Assembly: GCA_022828425.1 (NCBI GenBank) | Contig: CP094685.1 | Location: forward strand, 2,418,001 to 2,482,000 | Source: Candidatus Thiothrix sulfatifontis | GTDB lineage: Bacteria > Pseudomonadota > Gammaproteobacteria > Thiotrichales > Thiotrichaceae | Length of the DNA: 64,000 nt | Reading direction: 5' to 3' | In this document: piece after piece, positions 63,607-64,000 of the stretch | How positions within the stretch are numbered: position 1 is the stretch's first letter | Layout: each line of letters begins with the position of its first letter | Position numbers and translations under genes: made by a program | Notes under the pieces: model-generated | The model's database searches: none | Seen by the model: the letters and a program-made list of their open reading frames with translations, nothing else | What the model was told of the DNA's origin: nothing

Positions 63607-64000
63607 ATGAAAACACAAATGCTAGCCTTCGCAGTTGCGTCTGCACTATTGAGTGTAACAGCGCCTGCGATAGCGGAAGACATCACTCTGTTTGATTACG
63701 AACAACCTACCAGCGCGTATGAAGATGCGTATGTTTCTGGGCGGTTGAATATCAATAGCGGCAATCAAGATCAAACCAGCCATGATTTGAATCTGGACAT
63801 GAATTATGAAAAGGTTTTCAGCTCTCCCGATCGCGATATAAAGCTCAACGGGGATTTGCAAGGCTCATCCAAACGCGGCCCGAATGCTGACGATGACACG
63901 CAAGAAAACTATTTGGGCACCGGCTCAGTAGGCATGAACAAATACTTCAAGCCCAATAGCAAAGGCGCTTTTTGGTATACTGATGGCGAAATCGGCATTA
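63607..64000 (+). CDS. Exported outer-membrane-like protein, 3' end outside window
   Basis: The first 131 codons only. Signal peptide of about 22 residues (MKTQMLAFAVASALLSVTAPAIA), then alternating polar/hydrophobic beta-strand-like sequence (YVSGRLNINSGNQDQTSHDL; DIKLNGDLQGSSKRG; NYLGTGSVGMNKYF), suggestive of a DUF481-type or other beta-barrel protein. Assignment tentative. Confidence 0.75.
   Translation, partial: MKTQMLAFAVASALLSVTAPAIAEDITLFDYEQPTSAYEDAYVSGRLNINSGNQDQTSHDLNLDMNYEKVFSSPDRDIKLNGDLQGSSKRGPNADDDTQENYLGTGSVGMNKYFKPNSKGAFWYTDGEIGI

Overview
The window reads as chromosomal DNA of a gammaproteobacterial sulfur-oxidising chemolithoautotroph, most likely a Thiothrix-like member of the Thiotrichales. 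This rests on a form II RubisCO operon (cbbR-cbbM-cbbQ-cbbO), a cyclic glucan synthase operon, and a set of nitrogen-fixation-linked genes. The taxon is inference; the gene families are read from the sequence. No rRNA, tRNA or CRISPR array was recognised.

Layout. 1-1.4 kb: 3' end of metH. 1.7-8.3 kb: a periplasmic LprI/SH3 protein, then cbbR divergent from cbbM-cbbQ-cbbO. 8.3-10.8 kb: an accessory patch with an XRE regulator and palindromic operators, a Gly/Ala-rich small protein, a 23-residue Pro-rich ORF, a broken vapBC-type toxin-antitoxin pair, an IS30-family element and an internally deleted ybjQ. 10.8-19.9 kb: Tat-exported FAD oxidoreductase, DegQ-type protease, two-component system, lipoproteins. 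19.9-28 kb: molybdate uptake (modCBA, modE, modD), moeA, a rhodanese, a short ModE-like regulator and a PDC-sensor membrane protein. 28-37.8 kb: guanidine degradation and uptake operon behind a guanidine-I (ykkC) riboswitch. 37.9-44.4 kb: two nif-type transcription units (rhodanese-ankyrin; AAA ATPase plus NifX-like protein) separated by an AT-rich McrBC-like island. 44.6-51.5 kb: housekeeping genes, a DASH-type cryptochrome, a glutathionylspermidine-synthase-like pair. 51.5-64 kb: small stress/membrane proteins, an AI-2E-type permease, a 2884-residue NdvB/ChvB-type cyclic glucan synthase, then CsbD and other small stress proteins and the start of an envelope protein.

How it works together. 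Five sequences match the sigma-54 consensus (TGGCAY-N5-TTGCW). Three of them (mod operon, rhodanese-ankyrin gene, AAA/NifX unit) carry a NifA-type TGT-N10-ACA element 44-45 bp upstream, so molybdate uptake and two accessory units look like one NifA regulon. The guanidine operon has a sigma-54 promoter without such a site, followed by the riboswitch, which suggests nitrogen-limitation control plus ligand control. Four ModE-like inverted repeats (GTTAT/ATAAC arms) surround the molybdenum genes.

The most unusual feature is that three unrelated conserved enzymes (MetH, the guanidine/urea carboxylase, the cyclic glucan synthase) each contain a different GC-rich palindromic repeat inserted in frame, so the repeats are translated into protein.
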